Positions 8,653 through 17,428 of a DNA stretch of 64,000 bases are shown here, piece after piece. Source of the stretch: Runella defluvii (lineage in GTDB: Bacteria; Bacteroidota; Bacteroidia; Cytophagales; Spirosomataceae). The notes beneath the pieces were generated by a model. It was given only the letters and a program-made list of their open reading frames with translations. It made no database searches and was not told where the DNA came from. A program made the translations under genes and the position numbers. Location: NCBI RefSeq assembly GCF_014195535.1, contig NZ_JACIBY010000011.1, positions 124,001-188,000 of the forward strand. Reading direction: 5' to 3'. How positions within the stretch are numbered: position 1 is the first letter of the stretch; every line of letters starts with the position of its first letter.

Positions 8653-11600
8653 TTAGAAGGTTACATTTACCCCAACTACCCACGTTTTTGCCCGAGGATA
8701 GCCTGCAAAATCAACCCCTTGCGTCAATGGGTCTGCACGGCGCGTATTCACTTCTGGGTCATAGCCTGTGTACTTCGTAAAAGTGGCTAGGTTGTTGACC
8801 GTTGCATACGCTCTAAAACGCGAAATCTTGATTTTTTTCAACCAGTCATTCGGCAATGAATAGCCTACCGTTAGGTTGTTGACCCGCAAGAAAGAGCCAT
8901 CTTCGACCGCCCACGAGTGCAACCAATAACGCTGAACCCGCACAGGCGACCAAATCGTCGCATTGGCATTGATTTTGGCCAATTCGGCAGGATCAGTCAC
9001 TACTGCGCCTTGGTCGTTGATGTTGGTCCAACGGTCTTTCATGAACGACAACATGTTCAAGCTCGGAAATGCACCGTCCGTCATTTCGATTTTGTTGGCG
9101 TTGTAAATATCATTGCCCACAACCCAGTTCAAGAACAAGCTCAAATCAAAATTTTTATAAACGACTTGGTTGTTCCATCCTCCGATAAATTTAGGGTTTG
9201 CATTCCCAATCACCGTACGGTCTTTGTCGGCCGTAATCAAGCCATCGCCGTCGATGTCTTTCCATTTCAACATTCCTGGCTGCGGAGCTCCATATACTGA
9301 GTTAACAGGAATCCCTGGTTTGATGGTATAGGCTTTGGTGGTTTCGTTGTACGTAAAATCGTCGATTTTATAGTAACCGTCCGTTACAAAACCATACATT
9401 AACCCTACTGGCTCACCCACTTTTACCAAGTAATCGTCGGTACCATCAGAGCCTTGCCATCCTGAGTTACGCGTTAGTTGGGTTACTGTTCCAAGGCTTG
9501 TTACGGTGTTTTTGTTGGTAGAAATGTTAAAGCTTGAGTTCCACGTAATGTCTTTTTTCTGAATAATGTACGCATTCAGCTGCAACTCTACCCCTTTGTT
9601 GGTCGTCGAACCTAAGTTCTTGATTTGTGACGAATACCCCGACGTTGGCGGAATGGCTACGGCCAAAAGAAGGTTATTTCCTGAGTTTTTGTAGGCATCA
9701 ATCGACACTTGGAAGCGATTGTTCAAAAACGAAAGGTCAAGACCGACGTTTTGCGACACGTTTGACTCCCACTTCAAATCTTCGTTGGCCAACGCTACGG
9801 GCGCATAGCCTGGCACCACGGTGTGGTTAAGGGCGTATTCGCCCGTTACGCCGTACAATTGTTGGTACAACAAATCACCAATACGGTTGTTCCCCGCTAC
9901 CCCGTAGCCCAAACGAAGTTTACCATCGGTTAGGATTTGGTTATTTTTCAAGAAATCTTCTTTCGTAAAGCGCCATGCCAACGTACCCGAAGGGAATACC
10001 AACGCTCCATTTTCGTACTTAAATTTTGTCGAGCGGTCGGAACGTAACGAGACGGTGGCTAAGTATTTATCATTGTAGCCATAACTTACGCGTCCAAACA
10101 ACGAAAATAAGCGGTTAGGTGGCGTTTCATTAGAGCTTGGACGTGGCTGAGTAGCTCCCGTAGGTGCAGAACCTAACCCCATATTGGCCAACGCTTGTTC
10201 CGCCGAAATATCCGTCGGGAAATAACGCGTCTCCATCAAGGTGCTCTTTGAGGCATTATGATAAATTTCTTGCCCTACAATCACGTTCAAGTCGTGTTTA
10301 TTGTCAAACTTCTTGGCGTACTGCAAGGTATTTGAGTTATTGATGGTCACCGTTCCTTGTTGTAAAATCGACGCTACGGGCTGCGACGCGTAGTTGCGAG
10401 CCGTTCCCGTGATTTTGCTCCAAAAAGAGTTCGTTTGCGCATCGTTGTTATCAATACCAACGGTTGTTTTAAAGGTCAAATTCTTCAAGATAGAATAGCT
10501 CGCATAGCCGCTCAAGTTGATGGCTTTGGTATAGGCTTTACGGTATTCGGCTTGGGTCATCAAAATAGGATTCACCAAGTTTCCTGACGAGATATACAGG
10601 TTTTCGTCAAAGTCATCTACCTCTGGCTGAGCAGCTACCAACAAAGGACGGTATTGCACCGAGTGACGTAGGCGGTTGGTTGATTTGGTACCGCTTGCCG
10701 TTGTACCTGCCCCGCTCACCGTCTGGTTCAAATAACGAACGTTAAAGCCTAAACGTAACTTATCATTGGCTTTGTGATCCATCTTGAACGTAGCTAAATA
10801 ACGGTCAAACCCTGACTCTAACAACACGCCGTCTTCACGGTTGGCGGTTAAGCTTAGGTTGTAGTTGGTATTGGCATTGCCTCCGTTTACGTTCAAGTTA
10901 TGATTTTGGTACTGAGCTCTCCGACCAAACACTTCTTCTTGCCAATCAATGGGCGTAACGGTTTTGTACTGATTGATGTTTTCCCACGTTCCGTACATGT
11001 CCGAAAAGCTTTTTTCGGCAGTGGCATCGTTGCGACTACGTTCGTATTGCCAACGCACAAAATCGTACGGGCTCATCACATCCATTTTTTTAAAGATTTC
11101 GCGGAAACCGACCGACCCGTTATAGCTAACGGTCGTTTTACCGTTTTTACCCGATTTGGTGGTGATAATAACTACCCCGTTGGCACCACGTGCTCCATAG
11201 ATAGCAGTGGTGGACGCATCTTTCAATACGTCAATGGTTTCGATGTCTTGGGGAGATAAAAAACTAAGTGCGTTTTCTACCTGAATCCCGTCCACAATAT
11301 AAATCGGTGAGTTGTCTTGGGTAATCGAACCACCCCCACGAATACGAATCTGAATATCAGCGCCTGGTGCTCCTTCTGAAGTCGTTACGCGAACCCCAGC
11401 TAAACGTCCTGTAAGGGCTTCGGCCGCATTGGTCAACGGAATATCTTTCAATTGTTTTGCGCCAACTGACGATACCGAACCCGTCAGGTCGCGGCGATTA
11501 ATGGCTTCTCCATAACCAATAACCACCACTTCTTCGAGCATTTTTTGGTCGGTTTTTAACGCAACAGACACGTCCGAACGAGCGCCTAAGACGACCGTTT

Positions 11601-11844
11601 CGGGCAAATACCCTACGAAACTGAAAATAATCGCCGTTTCTTTTTTGTCGGGAACGTTAATCGTAAACTTCCCGTCCGTATTGGTCGTCGTTCCTACCGA
11701 CGAGCCTTTAACCAAGATACTTACCCCTGGCAGGGTTTCGCCTGTATTGCTGTCGGTTACGGCCCCCGTCACCCGACGGTTTTGCGACCATCCCACCGAC
11801 ATGCAACCCAGCAGTAACAGCAGTGTGAATAATTGTTTTTTCAT
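8653..11844 (-). CDS. susC: SusC/RagA-family TonB-dependent outer membrane transporter
   Basis: 1063 aa with signal peptide (LLLLGCMSVGWSQ). The N-terminal carboxypeptidase-regulatory-like domain (residues about 22-105) starts VTGAVTDSNTGETLPGVSIL. The plug domain carries the SusC hallmarks NSPIYIVDGIQVENALSF, IETIDVLKDASTTAIYGARG and NGVVIITTKSG. The long beta-barrel ends in an aromatic residue (VVGVNVTF), as outer membrane insertion requires. It imports oligosaccharides using TonB energy together with the downstream SusD. It is the third gene of the pectin transcription unit, 36 bases after kduI. Confidence 0.95.
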   Translation of the reverse strand: MKKQLFTLLLLLGCMSVGWSQNRRVTGAVTDSNTGETLPGVSILVKGSSVGTTTNTDGKFTINVPDKKETAIIFSFVGYLPETVVLGARSDVSVALKTDQKMLEEVVVIGYGEAINRRDLTGSVSSVGAKQLKDIPLTNAAEALTGRLAGVRVTTSEGAPGADIQIRIRGGGSITQDNSPIYIVDGIQVENALSFLSPQDIETIDVLKDASTTAIYGARGANGVVIITTKSGKNGKTTVSYNGSVGFREIFKKMDVMSPYDFVRWQYERSRNDATAEKSFSDMYGTWENINQYKTVTPIDWQEEVFGRRAQYQNHNLNVNGGNANTNYNLSLTANREDGVLLESGFDRYLATFKMDHKANDKLRLGFNVRYLNQTVSGAGTTASGTKSTNRLRHSVQYRPLLVAAQPEVDDFDENLYISSGNLVNPILMTQAEYRKAYTKAINLSGYASYSILKNLTFKTTVGIDNNDAQTNSFWSKITGTARNYASQPVASILQQGTVTINNSNTLQYAKKFDNKHDLNVIVGQEIYHNASKSTLMETRYFPTDISAEQALANMGLGSAPTGATQPRPSSNETPPNRLFSLFGRVSYGYNDKYLATVSLRSDRSTKFKYENGALVFPSGTLAWRFTKEDFLKNNQILTDGKLRLGYGVAGNNRIGDLLYQQLYGVTGEYALNHTVVPGYAPVALANEDLKWESNVSQNVGLDLSFLNNRFQVSIDAYKNSGNNLLLAVAIPPTSGYSSQIKNLGSTTNKGVELQLNAYIIQKKDITWNSSFNISTNKNTVTSLGTVTQLTRNSGWQGSDGTDDYLVKVGEPVGLMYGFVTDGYYKIDDFTYNETTKAYTIKPGIPVNSVYGAPQPGMLKWKDIDGDGLITADKDRTVIGNANPKFIGGWNNQVVYKNFDLSLFLNWVVGNDIYNANKIEMTDGAFPSLNMLSFMKDRWTNINDQGAVVTDPAELAKINANATIWSPVRVQRYWLHSWAVEDGSFLRVNNLTVGYSLPNDWLKKIKISRFRAYATVNNLATFTKYTGYDPEVNTRRADPLTQGVDFAGYPRAKTWVVGVNVTF

Positions 11845-11880
11845 ATCAAGTGTTAGTTAAATTAAGTAAGTGAGCAATCG

Positions 11881-12711
11881 TTATCGTAATGAAAGAATAG
11901 GCACTCCGTCCATATCGGTAAAGTCTTTGTTTTCACCCGCCATGCCCCAAATGAATGAGTAACTCGACGTACCACAGCCAGAATGTACCGACCACGGTGG
12001 CGAAATAATGGCTTGGTGGTTGGCTACCCACAGGTGACGCGTTTGGGTAGGCTCACCCATCAAATGCAACACGGCATGGTTTTCAGGAATATCAAAATAG
12101 CAGTACGCTTCCATACGGCGGTCGTGGGTGTGCGACGGCATGGTATTCCACACACTTCCTGGCTGAAGCACCGTGAGCCCCATGACCAACTGGCAACTCT
12201 GAATCCCACCTTCGTGGATGTATTTGTAGATGGTACGATGATTAGAAGTTTCTAGTGCTCCCAAGGTCACGGGCGATGCTTCCTCTTTGGTAAAAGCGTG
12301 ATTAGGGTATGTATGGTGCGCTGGCGACGAAAGCAAGAAAAAGCGCGCAGGATTTGTACTATCTTCGCTTTGAAAACTCACTTGCTGCGTACCTTTTCCA
12401 AGATACAAACAGCCTAGCTTATCCAACGCAAACGTTTGTCCATCAGCCACTACAGACCCTTTTCCTGCTACGTTGATGATACCCAACTCGCGACGTTCCA
12501 GAAAGAAGTTCGCTTTGAGCGCATCGTGGGTTTCGAGCGTTACGTGGGTGGCAACAGGCATCACTCCTCCCGCCAATACGCGGTCATAGTGCGAATAAAC
12601 CCACGAGATTTGGTCGGGGACAAACAAGGTTTCAATCAAAAAGTTTTCCCGCAACTCCTCGGTGTTCATTTGGGCTACTTCCTTACGGCTACTTTCGTGT
12701 CTGATTTGCAT
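11881..12711 (-). CDS. kduI: 5-dehydro-4-deoxy-D-glucuronate isomerase
   Basis: 276 aa from ATG 12711, matching the usual 275-280 aa of KduI. It opens with MQIRHESSRKEVAQMNTEEL and LIETLFVPDQI, as in characterised members. The cupin metal site is visible as PSHTHDRRMEAYCYF (His-x-His and Glu), with a later His in PPWSVHSGCGTSSY. The enzyme converts 4-deoxy-L-threo-5-hexosulose uronate, formed spontaneously from the unsaturated monomer of pectin lyase products, to 3-deoxy-D-glycero-2,5-hexodiulosonate in the cytoplasm. KduD uses that product. The 23 codons upstream of ATG 12711 overlap the end of kduD and are not conserved in the family. Confidence 0.96.
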   Translation of the reverse strand: MQIRHESSRKEVAQMNTEELRENFLIETLFVPDQISWVYSHYDRVLAGGVMPVATHVTLETHDALKANFFLERRELGIINVAGKGSVVADGQTFALDKLGCLYLGKGTQQVSFQSEDSTNPARFFLLSSPAHHTYPNHAFTKEEASPVTLGALETSNHRTIYKYIHEGGIQSCQLVMGLTVLQPGSVWNTMPSHTHDRRMEAYCYFDIPENHAVLHLMGEPTQTRHLWVANHQAIISPPWSVHSGCGTSSYSFIWGMAGENKDFTDMDGVPILSLR

Positions 12712-12754
12712 TTGGTTCTTTATTTTCAGTCGATTTGTTCGTTTCATAAAAATA

Positions 12755-13516
12755 TTAGCGGCCCATCCAACCACCGTCAACGGTCAGAATGGTTCCGTGG
12801 ACATAGTCCGAAGCCGACGAGGCTAAAAACACCGCAGGCCCTTTGAAGTCTTCGGGCTGCCCCCAACGAGCCGCAGGAATACGACCCAAAATTGCCGCAC
12901 TTCGGTCTTCGTCGGCACGGAGTGCCGCCGTGTTGGCCGTAGCAATGTAGCCTGGTGCAATGGCGTTGACGTTGATTCCTTTAGAAGCCCACTCGTTGGC
13001 GAGTGCTTTCACCAAGCTTCCGATAGCACCTTTACTCGCGGCATAACTTGGCACATTGATTCCTCCCTGAAAAGTGAGCATTGAAGCCGTAAAAACGATT
13101 TTTCCGTAACCGCGCGTTATCATTTCTTTTCCAAATTCTCTCGCCAAAATGAATTGAGCGTCCAAGTTCACCGAAAGAACCTGATCCCAATATTCATCAG
13201 AATGCTCCGCCGCTGGGTTTCTCAAAATAATGCCCGCGTTGTTGAATAGAATATCAATGTGAGCAAAATCTTCTTTGACTTGTTTGATAAAACGGTACAG
13301 CGAATCTCGGTTTCCTACATCTGCTTGATACGGGCTAAATTTCCGTCCCAATGCCCTGACGGCCTGCTCAATTCCGCTTCCTTCCAAAGGCATTGAACGC
13401 GATACGCCCACAATATCAGCCCCCGCTTCAGCCAGCCCAACGGCCATAGCCATGCCGATACCACTATCGCAACCCGATACCAACGCCACTTTACCCGTCA
13501 AGTCAAAGTTGTTCAT
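12755..13516 (-). CDS. kduD: 2-dehydro-3-deoxy-D-gluconate 5-dehydrogenase (SDR family)
   Basis: 253 aa, the normal size for KduD. It is a classical short-chain dehydrogenase: SGCDSGIGMAMAVGLAEAGA cofactor loop, LFNNAGI, catalytic Ser in FTASML and the YAASKGAIG Tyr-Lys pair. The family-typical tail VFLASSASDYVHGTILTVDG precedes GGWMGR. It reduces the KduI product to 2-keto-3-deoxygluconate, which enters central metabolism through KDG kinase and aldolase (neither gene is in the window). It is the first gene of the pectin operon, divergent from the LacI-type regulator across a 276-base control region. Confidence 0.93.
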   Translation of the reverse strand: MNNFDLTGKVALVSGCDSGIGMAMAVGLAEAGADIVGVSRSMPLEGSGIEQAVRALGRKFSPYQADVGNRDSLYRFIKQVKEDFAHIDILFNNAGIILRNPAAEHSDEYWDQVLSVNLDAQFILAREFGKEMITRGYGKIVFTASMLTFQGGINVPSYAASKGAIGSLVKALANEWASKGINVNAIAPGYIATANTAALRADEDRSAAILGRIPAARWGQPEDFKGPAVFLASSASDYVHGTILTVDGGWMGR

Positions 13517-13653
13517 TAAGAATAAATTTTAATTTTTTTTAGAAATTGAACTTGGGTTAATACAACAGCTACTCAGAAAGCAGTAGTCAAGTTTAGTACG
13601 CCTTTATAGTACATTACAAATAAATTGTTGACTTTTTTTATGCAATCGTTGTC

Positions 13654-13665
13654 GGTAACGTTGCC
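13654..13665. promoter_or_regulatory. candidate LacI-family operator between kduD and its regulator
   Basis: GGTAACGTTGCC is a CG-centred near-palindrome (one mismatched pair around AACGTT), the usual architecture of LacI-family sites. A related half (GCAATCGTT) lies just to the left at 13642-13650. It sits 138 bases upstream of kduD and 128 upstream of the regulator start. The rest of 13517-13792 is AT-rich and shows no clean TAnnTTTG box. The assignment is by position and symmetry only. Confidence 0.5.
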
Positions 13666-13792
13666 AAAAAGGGGAGTTTTTACTTTCAGGTATTTTTTTT
13701 TAGTTACTTTACAAAAAAGTGTATCTTCACCTCTCCAAATTATTTCCGTCATTATCGAGGGGATAAATTGTACAAAACCAACATCTAGGACT

Positions 13793-14821
13793 GTGGAAGT
13801 GATTACTATAAAAGACATAGCGAAAGCACTCAACCTTTCGACCTCAACTGTTTCGAGGGCATTGCGGGGGAGTTATGAAATTAACCCTGAGACCAAACGC
13901 CTCGTGATGGAATATGCCGAACGCATGAACTATCGCCCCAACCCCATCGCGCTTAGCCTAAAAGAAAACCGAAGCCGTTCGATTGGAATCATTATTCCCG
14001 AAATCGCCAACAACTTCTTTTCTCAAGCCATCAATGGGATGGAGTCAATTGCGTATAACCGCGGCTACCACGTTGTTATTTCCCAAAATCACGAATCGTA
14101 CGAACGCGAACTCGTCAATACGCAGTACCTTGCCCAACGTCGCGTAGATGGCCTCATCGTGTCACTATCGGGTGAAAGCAACGACTTGGAGCACTTTAAA
14201 GAATTGCAGTCCAAAGGGCTTCCGATTGTTTTTTTTGACCGCGTTCCGCAAGATTACATCACCCATAAAGTGAGCGCCGACAACTTTGTGGGTGCCTACG
14301 AAGCCACGGCTCACTTGATTCAACAAGGTTTTAGAAAAATCGCCCACCTGACCAGTCCCTCTTGGTTATCAATTACTTACGAGCGACTTGAGGGCTACAA
14401 AAAGGCACTACAAAACCACGGAATACCGATTGAAGAATCGTACATCAAGTACTGTAGCCACGGTGGGATGATTCCCGAAGAAGTGGAAAAAGCCGTCCTC
14501 GAACTCATTCATCATCCCGAACGCCCCGACGCGATTTTTTCCGCAGGCGACCGCCTTACTACTTCGTCGATGTCGCTCATCAAACGCGAAGGCTTACGCA
14601 TTCCCGAAGACATTGCCATCGTTGGGTTTACCAACCTCATTTCCGCGCATTTGCTTAGTCCTGCACTCAGTGCCGTTACGCAACCTGCCTACGAGATGGG
14701 ACAATTAGCCACCGAATTTTTGATTGATTTAATCGAACGTCCCAAGAGTACCATCCGTTTCGAAACCAAGCGTTTGGAAACTAAATTGGTCATTCGGGAA
14801 TCGTCGCTAAAACCTGCCTAA
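13793..14821 (+). CDS. LacI-family transcriptional regulator of the pectin operon
   Basis: 342 aa from GTG 13793. The helix-turn-helix is TIKDIAKALNLSTSTVSRAL, followed by the hinge (NYRPNPIALSLKENRSRSIG) and a periplasmic-binding-protein-like sensor domain (IGIIIPEIANNFFSQAINGM to QPAYEMGQLATEFLIDLIE). The frame is open back to an ATG at 13625, but LacI proteins begin just before the helix-turn-helix, and the extra 56 codons would run through the candidate operator. GTG 13793 or GTG 13799 is therefore preferred. Its divergent position implies that it senses a pectin breakdown product (for KdgR-like proteins, KDG) and controls kduD onward. Confidence 0.88.
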   Translation: MEVITIKDIAKALNLSTSTVSRALRGSYEINPETKRLVMEYAERMNYRPNPIALSLKENRSRSIGIIIPEIANNFFSQAINGMESIAYNRGYHVVISQNHESYERELVNTQYLAQRRVDGLIVSLSGESNDLEHFKELQSKGLPIVFFDRVPQDYITHKVSADNFVGAYEATAHLIQQGFRKIAHLTSPSWLSITYERLEGYKKALQNHGIPIEESYIKYCSHGGMIPEEVEKAVLELIHHPERPDAIFSAGDRLTTSSMSLIKREGLRIPEDIAIVGFTNLISAHLLSPALSAVTQPAYEMGQLATEFLIDLIERPKSTIRFETKRLETKLVIRESSLKPA

Positions 14822-14841
14822 TGGTATCTTCCTTTTTATTT

Positions 14842-14880
14842 GGAGTAAGATTTTGCGTACTTTTAGCCAAATCTTACTCC
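14842..14880 (+). other. 12-bp hairpin ending one base before the amidase start codon
   Basis: GGAGTAAGATTT (14842-14853) pairs perfectly with AAATCTTACTCC (14869-14880) around a 15-base loop. The right arm stops one base before ATG 14882, so folding would sequester the ribosome-binding region. It also lies 20 bases after the LacI-type gene's stop, but has no T tract, so it is a poor terminator. The function is unknown. Confidence 0.6.
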
Positions 14881-14881
14881 C

Positions 14882-16099
14882 ATGCCCCGTCTGTTTTATA
14901 GCCTCTTTCTTGTCTTTTTTTACTACACTGGTTCCGCCCAGCTTCGCGATACACTTTACCAATTTCGCCCCGACTCGGCCGTTTTTGTTCGTACCAAAGG
15001 CCCGTTGGCCTACCTCAATTATGGCCTGGGCGAAGACCGTCTAGGAGGAGCCAAAATGGGGTATTTGGATTCACTGGTTTTGCTGAAAGTAACAGGACGT
15101 TACAAAGACCAATACCGCGTTCGACTGACTTCTACGCTATCCGCTTGGATTCCACAAAACCTTACCCGTCGCGATACCATCGTCAAACCACCAATTCAGT
15201 ATTTAACAACTTCGTGGAGAACGTGGGGCGATGACCGCTTTGACTATATTTCTATTCCACTCACGGAGCGCCTTCCGTATCGGAGTTGGCAAGAAATGAA
15301 TCCTTCGCGGATTGTCGTTGATATTTTTGGCGCAACCACCAATACCAACTGGATTACGCAGTTCAAGTCCGCCACCGAAATCAAGAACGTTGATTATGAA
15401 CAACTTGCCGATGAGCATTTGCGCATAACCATCCAACTAGCCCACGGCCAACACTGGGGATATCGGATTGGGTACGAAGGGCGCCGCCTTGTGATTCGCG
15501 TCAAACACCAACCCGAAAAACTCAAACTCGGGGAGCTTACCGTGGCCATTGACGCAGGCCACGGAGGCAGTAATTTGGGCGCGCGTGGTTTGCGCTCAAA
15601 GCAATGGGAAAAAGACCTGAATTTGAGCATCGCTTTACACCTCAAAAAAGAACTGGAAGGCAAAGGGGCACGCGTGCTCATGACCCGAACCAACGATACG
15701 CTTTTTAACAACACTGACCGCATTGTACATTTCCGCGCGCTTCAACCCGATTTGTTGATTAGTATTCATAACAATGCCGCAGGAGATACCACCAAAACGC
15801 GTGGAACAAGTACGTACTACAAACACATTGGCTACCGACCACTAAGTCAAGCGGTATTGGAGCGGTTACTCGAAATGGGGCTGGTGGAATATGGCAACAT
15901 CGGGCGGTTCAATTTTGCCCTAAATAGCCCCATCGAATATCCGAATATACTCGTAGAAGGTGCGTTTATGAGTCATCCCGACGACGAAGCGCTGTTGACC
16001 GGCGATGATTTTCGCAAAAAAATGGCGAAGCAAATTCGCAAAGGAGTAGAAGATTGGTTAAAAGCTGTCAAACGTAGCGACAAAAAAAGAGGGTTGTGA
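14882..16099 (+). CDS. N-acetylmuramoyl-L-alanine amidase (Amidase_3)
   Basis: 405 aa with an N-terminal signal peptide (LFYSLFLVFFYYTGSAQ). Residues about 18-215 form a beta-rich region, probably an SH3-like part followed by an AMIN-like part. The catalytic Amidase_3 domain fills the C-terminal half: zinc His in AIDAGHGGSNLGARG, zinc Glu in KQWEKDLNLS, zinc His in LLISIHNNA, and catalytic Glu in NILVEGAFMSHPDDE. It cleaves the amide bond between MurNAc and the stem peptide in the periplasm, for cell separation or wall turnover. The ATG at 14882 directly follows a strong hairpin. The stop codon TGA lies in the loop of a second hairpin. Confidence 0.9.
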   Translation: MPRLFYSLFLVFFYYTGSAQLRDTLYQFRPDSAVFVRTKGPLAYLNYGLGEDRLGGAKMGYLDSLVLLKVTGRYKDQYRVRLTSTLSAWIPQNLTRRDTIVKPPIQYLTTSWRTWGDDRFDYISIPLTERLPYRSWQEMNPSRIVVDIFGATTNTNWITQFKSATEIKNVDYEQLADEHLRITIQLAHGQHWGYRIGYEGRRLVIRVKHQPEKLKLGELTVAIDAGHGGSNLGARGLRSKQWEKDLNLSIALHLKKELEGKGARVLMTRTNDTLFNNTDRIVHFRALQPDLLISIHNNAAGDTTKTRGTSTYYKHIGYRPLSQAVLERLLEMGLVEYGNIGRFNFALNSPIEYPNILVEGAFMSHPDDEALLTGDDFRKKMAKQIRKGVEDWLKAVKRSDKKRGL

Positions 16100-16108
16100 G
16101 CAACCCTC
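16089..16108 (-). terminator. convergent terminator overlapping the amidase stop codon
   Basis: GAGGGTTG-TGAG-CAACCCTC. The loop contains the amidase stop TGA (16097-16099). On the minus strand the hairpin is followed by TTTTTTT, making it a good intrinsic terminator for the gene at 16119-17303. In the plus direction the tail CCCACTGCTTTT is weak. Confidence 0.75.
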
Positions 16109-16118
16109 CCCACTGCTT

Positions 16119-17303
16119 TTAAATCATCGGATGGCGTTTGAACTCTTTGGTACGGTCAAAAAGATAACGATAGGTCGTATGAATTTTGTGAGGTACGCCG
16201 CCCAAAAGTTCGGCAAAACGAACCATTTTAGGATTAAAATCGCCAATCCAGTTAAATTCAAGTTCGGTATATTGGTAATTGGGACGCCAAGCCACGCGCG
16301 TCGAAGCCAGAGCCATGGCCGACTCCACTCCTCGACCTTGATATTCAGGAATAACGCCAAAAATTACCCCGAAGGCTTTGTAATTTTTCTTCCGAAGCTT
16401 GTGGTACAAAAACTTGATTTTCCCTATCAAATCTAGTTTCCCATTGACGTGCTTGAAGATTTGATTCAGTTCGGGAAGCATAATAAAAAACGCCACGGGT
16501 TCGCCGTCTCGGTAGCCAAACCACATCATTTCCTCGTCCATGATGGGCTTCATCCGCTGCATAATGGCTTTTGCCTTTTCGGGAGTCATGTCGTCGGTAC
16601 CGAGGTGTTTTGCCCAAGCTTTGTTATAAACCGTCCGAAAATCTTCCGCAAACTGCCCCAACTGCTTTTTATCGATGTGTTTAAACGAAAATTCTGGATT
16701 GTTTAAAATCCGCTCCGCGCGTTCAAAAAACAACATGTTTACCCGCTCCATAAACTTCTCTTTGAACATGTGCAAAAAGAACGTAAGCTGATTGAAGTAG
16801 GTCTGAAATCCGTAGGCTTCAAAGAATGTTTGATAATATGGAAAATGATACCCCATTCCGTAGAGAGGTTCTTTGTCAAAACCTTCGGTCAAGAGTCCCC
16901 AAAAACGATCGCGTTCGCCAAAGTTAATCGGGCCGTCCATGGCCTCCATGCCTTGTTCTTGCAACCATTTTTTACAAGTATCAAAAAGGGCAAACGCCGC
17001 TGCTTGGTCTTCGATGCACTCAAAAAAGCCCATTCCACCCGTCGGTTGGTCGTTTCCTTTCAACACTGTTCCTTGATTGACAAAAGCCGCCACCCTTCCG
17101 ATGGTCTGCCCTTGGTCGTCCACGGCAATCCACCGAACGCAAGCACCTCCCTTAAAATATTTATTTTTATCGGGGTTAAACGTATCCTCCACGTCTTTAT
17201 CAAGCGGGCGAATCCAGTAGGGATTATTTTTATAAAGCCGCACGGGTAACATCAAAAACTCGCGCTGATGGGCAGCATCGGTGCCTACTTCAAGAATTTG
17301 CAT
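16119..17303 (-). CDS. conserved GNAT-fold protein of unknown substrate (YghO-like)
   Basis: 394 aa, no signal peptide. The N-terminal part (MQILEVGTDAAHQREFLMLP, then NPYWIRPLDKDVEDTFNP) and the segments MDGPINFGERDRFWGLL and GMGYHFPYYQTFFEAYGF match a widespread family annotated as hypothetical or GNAT-like. The C-terminal segment (VIPEYQGRGVESAMAL) resembles the acetyl-CoA-binding R/QxxGxG/A motif, with QGRG present. It is probably a cytoplasmic acyltransferase with an unknown acceptor. It has its own terminator (16089-16108) and is divergent from purN. Confidence 0.7.
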   Translation of the reverse strand: MQILEVGTDAAHQREFLMLPVRLYKNNPYWIRPLDKDVEDTFNPDKNKYFKGGACVRWIAVDDQGQTIGRVAAFVNQGTVLKGNDQPTGGMGFFECIEDQAAAFALFDTCKKWLQEQGMEAMDGPINFGERDRFWGLLTEGFDKEPLYGMGYHFPYYQTFFEAYGFQTYFNQLTFFLHMFKEKFMERVNMLFFERAERILNNPEFSFKHIDKKQLGQFAEDFRTVYNKAWAKHLGTDDMTPEKAKAIMQRMKPIMDEEMMWFGYRDGEPVAFFIMLPELNQIFKHVNGKLDLIGKIKFLYHKLRKKNYKAFGVIFGVIPEYQGRGVESAMALASTRVAWRPNYQYTELEFNWIGDFNPKMVRFAELLGGVPHKIHTTYRYLFDRTKEFKRHPMI

Positions 17304-17390
17304 AGTATTTAAAAATCAATCAAAACTAACAACTGAGAGCGAAATTAGGCGATTCTATGCGATAATAGCACATCAAGCCCCACAAAAAGC

Positions 17391-17398
17391 TAACTTTG
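17391..17398 (+). promoter_or_regulatory. Bacteroidota -7 box for purN
   Basis: TAACTTTG fits TAnnTTTG exactly and lies 30 bases before the purN ATG. No obvious -33 TTG is present at the usual spacing. Confidence 0.6.
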
Positions 17399-17428
17399 CC
17401 CCCGCAAGTACCTCAAAACTCACCTCCC

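Noticed and set aside
13625-13792. 56-codon N-terminal extension of the LacI-type regulator from ATG 13625
   Set aside because: LacI proteins begin immediately before the helix-turn-helix; the extension is low-complexity and runs through the candidate operator region.
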